Assembly (NCBI GenBank): GCA_018669845.1
Contig: JABHSO010000092.1
Coordinates: 1-55,391 of the forward strand
Source of the DNA: Gammaproteobacteria bacterium
GTDB lineage: Bacteria; Pseudomonadota; Gammaproteobacteria; GCA-001735895
Length of the DNA stretch: 55,391 nt
Reading direction: 5' to 3'
Part shown: positions 52,935-55,391 of the stretch, one piece after another
How positions within the stretch are numbered: position 1 is the stretch's first letter
Layout: each line of letters opens with the position of its first letter
Notes under the pieces: generated by a model
Seen by the model: only the letters and a program-made list of their open reading frames with translations
Databases searched by the model: none
What the model was told of the DNA's origin: nothing
Position numbers and translations under genes: made by a program

Positions 52935-55391
52935 TTACAAAGTCCAGGAAATATCAGTTGTAGCTGTGATATCAACACCGTTAACATTAAAAGAAACATT
53001 AGCACTGCTACTACCTACAGGAATGGTATAGGTAACCTGATAAGTGCCATCGCCTAAATCTTTAACGCTGCTTAGAAAATCAGCTTCAAGTGCACCTACT
53101 GCAACAGATACATCAAGACCCGCTCCTAAATCAAAATCTCCTGAATCTTTAGGAGTCAGTGTAATAGTAACCACTGTTCCACCTGTGTTGGGGGTTTCAA
53201 TATGACTGGCTGGAGTTACTGTTGTATTTGCTGCACTGATAGTCGGAGCAGCAGTAGTATCAGGATAGTGATATCCCATATCAATCATAGACGCAGCTCC
53301 TTCATTGACACCGTCAGTTCGGGTAGTTGTTGCTGACATGATTACTACGCCATTACCTAAAGCAGTTTCACCAGCAAGTACTGAACCCGCATCGATTGGC
53401 CCTAGAGGGAATACATTCTGGTTAGCTAAATACCAGCCATCAGTAAACTGAGGATCTACAGCAATAATATCAGTAGCATCTGGTGTAGCTAGATTATGTA
53501 CTCCAATTAAATTATTACTTTCAACTAATGTAACAGATCCGTTTAGATACACATCTTTTGCAGTACTGTTTCCATCTAAATTTCCATAGATGATATTATC
53601 CAACATGGTTACCTGACCAGAACTTGAACTATCAATATGTATACCACCACCCTGAGTAGTAGTTGCAGAAATATTATTTGCAATAGTATTATTCAATATT
53701 GAAGGTGCTGAGTTATCCCAGACAAAAATCCCACTACCACCGTAAATATCATTCTGTATATCCTCATTTTCAATAATGAGGTTATTCTGAATTACAGGTG
53801 AGGAGGCACGCACCATAATCCCTGCACCATAATCTCCTCTATTTTGTCTAATTATATTATTGTTTATAAAAGCATTGGTGCCAGTATTGGCGTAGATTCC
53901 AGAATCATTTGCACCTGTAATACCATTATTTACTATAATATTATTTTGAATGACCGGAGCAGCAGCAGATCTTGCATTAATACCCATATTAGTTGCCTGA
54001 CGAATAATATTATTTTCAAGCGTAAGGCTTGTACCTGTGTGAAGATCAACTGCTTCCTGTGTTCCAGTAATTGTAAACCCTGAAAGCACCACATAAGAGC
54101 CGACATATATATTATAGATACCATTTGGAGCATAACTACCAATCACATCGGTTATGCTCAAATCACCACTGAATATAGGTTGCATCAAAGCTCCTGTAGT
54201 GGTGTTAGTTGCTCTTAGGTAGATATGTTCAGAGGAACATTCATTAATCGATAAACCATCAAAAGTCGGAGCTGTACTAATAGTTGTTGAGGTCTGGTAA
54301 ACATAAAGCCCATCCACTGAATTATTAATTTCAAGATTGGTAAAGTTCAAACCACCTGTGTCACCTGCATCCTGTACATGAACGCCAACTTCAGCAAATT
54401 CAACTATCAGGTTATTTACCGTGCCCAGACTTCCAATTCTAAAATCAATACCTTGCCAGTTAGCTGTATTACTACCTGTTGAAACCCCATTATTATTTGA
54501 ATCACCATTGTAATTATCATCCCTGAAATCGGTAATCACTACATTTCCACCTGCGTTGATGGGATCAACATCCAGAGTACCGTCAACAAATATATCTACA
54601 TTATCAACAGCCTTTAAAACAGCACCTGCATCAATGGTCAAGGTTGCACCAGCATTAATGGTAATATCATTATCAACATACCAAACCGAAGTACCGGTAC
54701 CAAGTGGATCAGCACTTAAGGTTGCATCATTCGTAAATGTGCCATAAGTATTAACATAGAGATTGCTTAATCCAGCACCTTCAGTATATGAAATACCAGC
54801 TGGTAAACTCATTCCTGCTAAGGTATATGGAGAAGGAGAATCTACCAGAGTAATATTATTTCCAAAAGTCGGGCTAGAATTACCTGAAAAATACATGGAA
54901 GCCTGAGTTGTATTACTGATCGTTATATCACTGTAAGTACCGTCTGCACCGGAGATCAACAGACCCCAGCGCCCTCCACTACCAGCGGTTGCATCACCGA
55001 TTAAGTTGGTCGCTACACCGGGGACAAAACTATCATCGATAGTTGGTCGAGTATTGCCATCACCTGCACCAATAATATAAAGTCCATATCGATCATTGAG
55101 TGGATTAGTCAGAGTGAGTCCACTCAAGATTGGATCAACTATACCTGCTGTTATATTCTGAATTAAAATATTATCACCGGAAGTATTACTCACCGTAATG
55201 TTATCCATTCGACCGGTAAGGCCAAAAGGCTGAGAATAATAACTGTCAAAATAGATTTCTATTCCACGGTCACCCGCCCCTCCATCTCCGATGGTATCTA
55301 TGACAATATCATCAAAATCCAATGTGATGTCTATAGGGGCATTTGTATAGTAATAACTCGCAATATGAATGCCATCATTTCTGCCTCCATC
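52935..55391 (-). CDS. Large secreted right-handed beta-helix protein (partial at window edge)
   Basis: The frame is open to the right edge (the TTG at 55322 is not a credible start), leaving 818 C-terminal residues. It is made of about 25-residue coils rich in Asn, Thr and Ser with NNTI/NNII/NNLI motifs (LENNIIRQATNMGIN, IQNNIIVNNGITGANDSG, INNNIIRQNRGDYGAGIMV, ILNNTIANNIS), the pattern of NosD/parallel beta-helix surface proteins. The last 95 residues (ISAANTTVTPASHIETPNTG... TYQVTYTIPVGSSSANVSF) form an invasin-like Ig domain. No anchor or autotransporter barrel is seen at the C-terminus, so secretion is by another route. Function, such as adhesion or polysaccharide binding, is not determinable. 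Confidence 0.85.
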   Translation of the reverse strand, partial: DGGRNDGIHIASYYYTNAPIDITLDFDDIVIDTIGDGGAGDRGIEIYFDSYYSQPFGLTGRMDNITVSNTSGDNILIQNITAGIVDPILSGLTLTNPLNDRYGLYIIGAGDGNTRPTIDDSFVPGVATNLIGDATAGSGGRWGLLISGADGTYSDITISNTTQASMYFSGNSSPTFGNNITLVDSPSPYTLAGMSLPAGISYTEGAGLSNLYVNTYGTFTNDATLSADPLGTGTSVWYVDNDITINAGATLTIDAGAVLKAVDNVDIFVDGTLDVDPINAGGNVVITDFRDDNYNGDSNNNGVSTGSNTANWQGIDFRIGSLGTVNNLIVEFAEVGVHVQDAGDTGGLNFTNLEINNSVDGLYVYQTSTTISTAPTFDGLSINECSSEHIYLRATNTTTGALMQPIFSGDLSITDVIGSYAPNGIYNIYVGSYVVLSGFTITGTQEAVDLHTGTSLTLENNIIRQATNMGINARSAAAPVIQNNIIVNNGITGANDSGIYANTGTNAFINNNIIRQNRGDYGAGIMVRASSPVIQNNLIIENEDIQNDIYGGSGIFVWDNSAPSILNNTIANNISATTTQGGGIHIDSSSSGQVTMLDNIIYGNLDGNSTAKDVYLNGSVTLVESNNLIGVHNLATPDATDIIAVDPQFTDGWYLANQNVFPLGPIDAGSVLAGETALGNGVVIMSATTTRTDGVNEGAASMIDMGYHYPDTTAAPTISAANTTVTPASHIETPNTGGTVVTITLTPKDSGDFDLGAGLDVSVAVGALEADFLSSVKDLGDGTYQVTYTIPVGSSSANVSFNVNGVDITATTDISWTL

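Noticed and set aside
53600-54100. Apparent repeat array or CRISPR-like pattern
   Set aside because: The recurring AATATTATT/AACAATAAT units encode the NNxI coils of the beta-helix protein and lack uniform repeats and spacers.

Overview
The window looks like a chromosomal segment of a gammaproteobacterium with moderately AT-rich DNA. The calls that point this way are a 456-residue PurB beginning [17 protein letters not shown], a RoxA (YcfD)-type ribosomal oxygenase, an ElaA-like acetyltransferase, a short-form PurU, and an ETF-ubiquinone oxidoreductase with the usual gamma/beta-type N-terminus. No rRNA, tRNA, CRISPR array or phage module was seen. The left end carries mobile-element scars: an IS3-family right end and an IS1182-type transposase remnant.

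Layout. 0-6.4 kb: an IS3-family end truncates a periplasmic-sensor/PAS/GGDEF/EAL protein; then a DUF4157 (HELVH) protein with a tiny overlapping downstream gene, a cytochrome c'-like protein, and a decayed IS1182 transposase next to a decayed second copy of the tiny gene. 6.4-18.5 kb: a one-carbon/corrinoid block. It holds a BCCT betaine-type transporter and ETF-QO (+ strand), then on the - strand a corrinoid-activating ASKHA/2Fe-2S protein, a methyl-H4folate:corrinoid methyltransferase, MetF plus a MetV-like partner, a PF13769 small protein, a DUF1638 protein, a corrinoid (B12-binding) protein, a GFA-family protein and formate-H4folate ligase. No MttB/MtgB-type substrate methyltransferase is present. 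18.8-29.3 kb: an arsenic-flavoured block around a divergent promoter. Leftward runs a polar-amino-acid ABC importer, then a cysteine-synthase-like enzyme, an FmdE-like protein, ArsD and ArsA. Rightward runs a NifS/IscS-like enzyme that lacks the catalytic-cysteine loop, then an AqpS-like aquaporin. A CC...C-type ArsR and a D-cysteine desulfhydrase/cysteate-lyase-like enzyme follow. No ArsB or Acr3 pump is present.

29-36 kb: a TPR remnant, a DUF1104-like small periplasmic protein, an outer-membrane beta-barrel, and an MMPL/RND transporter with an outer-membrane lipoprotein-sorting partner. 35-42 kb: purB, roxA, a GNAT acetyltransferase, phoU, then arsJ with its dedicated GAPDH (arsenate detoxification through 1-arseno-3-phosphoglycerate), and a DUF7931-like protein. 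42-50 kb: dppABCDF, alanine dehydrogenase and a PLP-dependent decarboxylase, a peptide/amino-acid catabolic unit. 50-55 kb: a small alpha/beta hydrolase, a membrane-anchored haem c sensor-like protein, PurU, and the C-terminal part of a large secreted right-handed beta-helix protein running off the right edge.

How it may fit together. The corrinoid block plus formate-H4folate ligase and PurU could move methyl groups from a quaternary amine onto folate and oxidise them to formate. The 18.8-29.3 kb block has As(III)-type cysteines in ArsR, ArsD and ArsA, but amino-acid import and three PLP enzymes take the place of a pump. That makes it the best candidate here for an undescribed system, possibly uptake and breakdown of an arsenic- or sulfur-containing amino acid. 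The functional idea is inference; the gene content and missing residues are read directly from the sequence.
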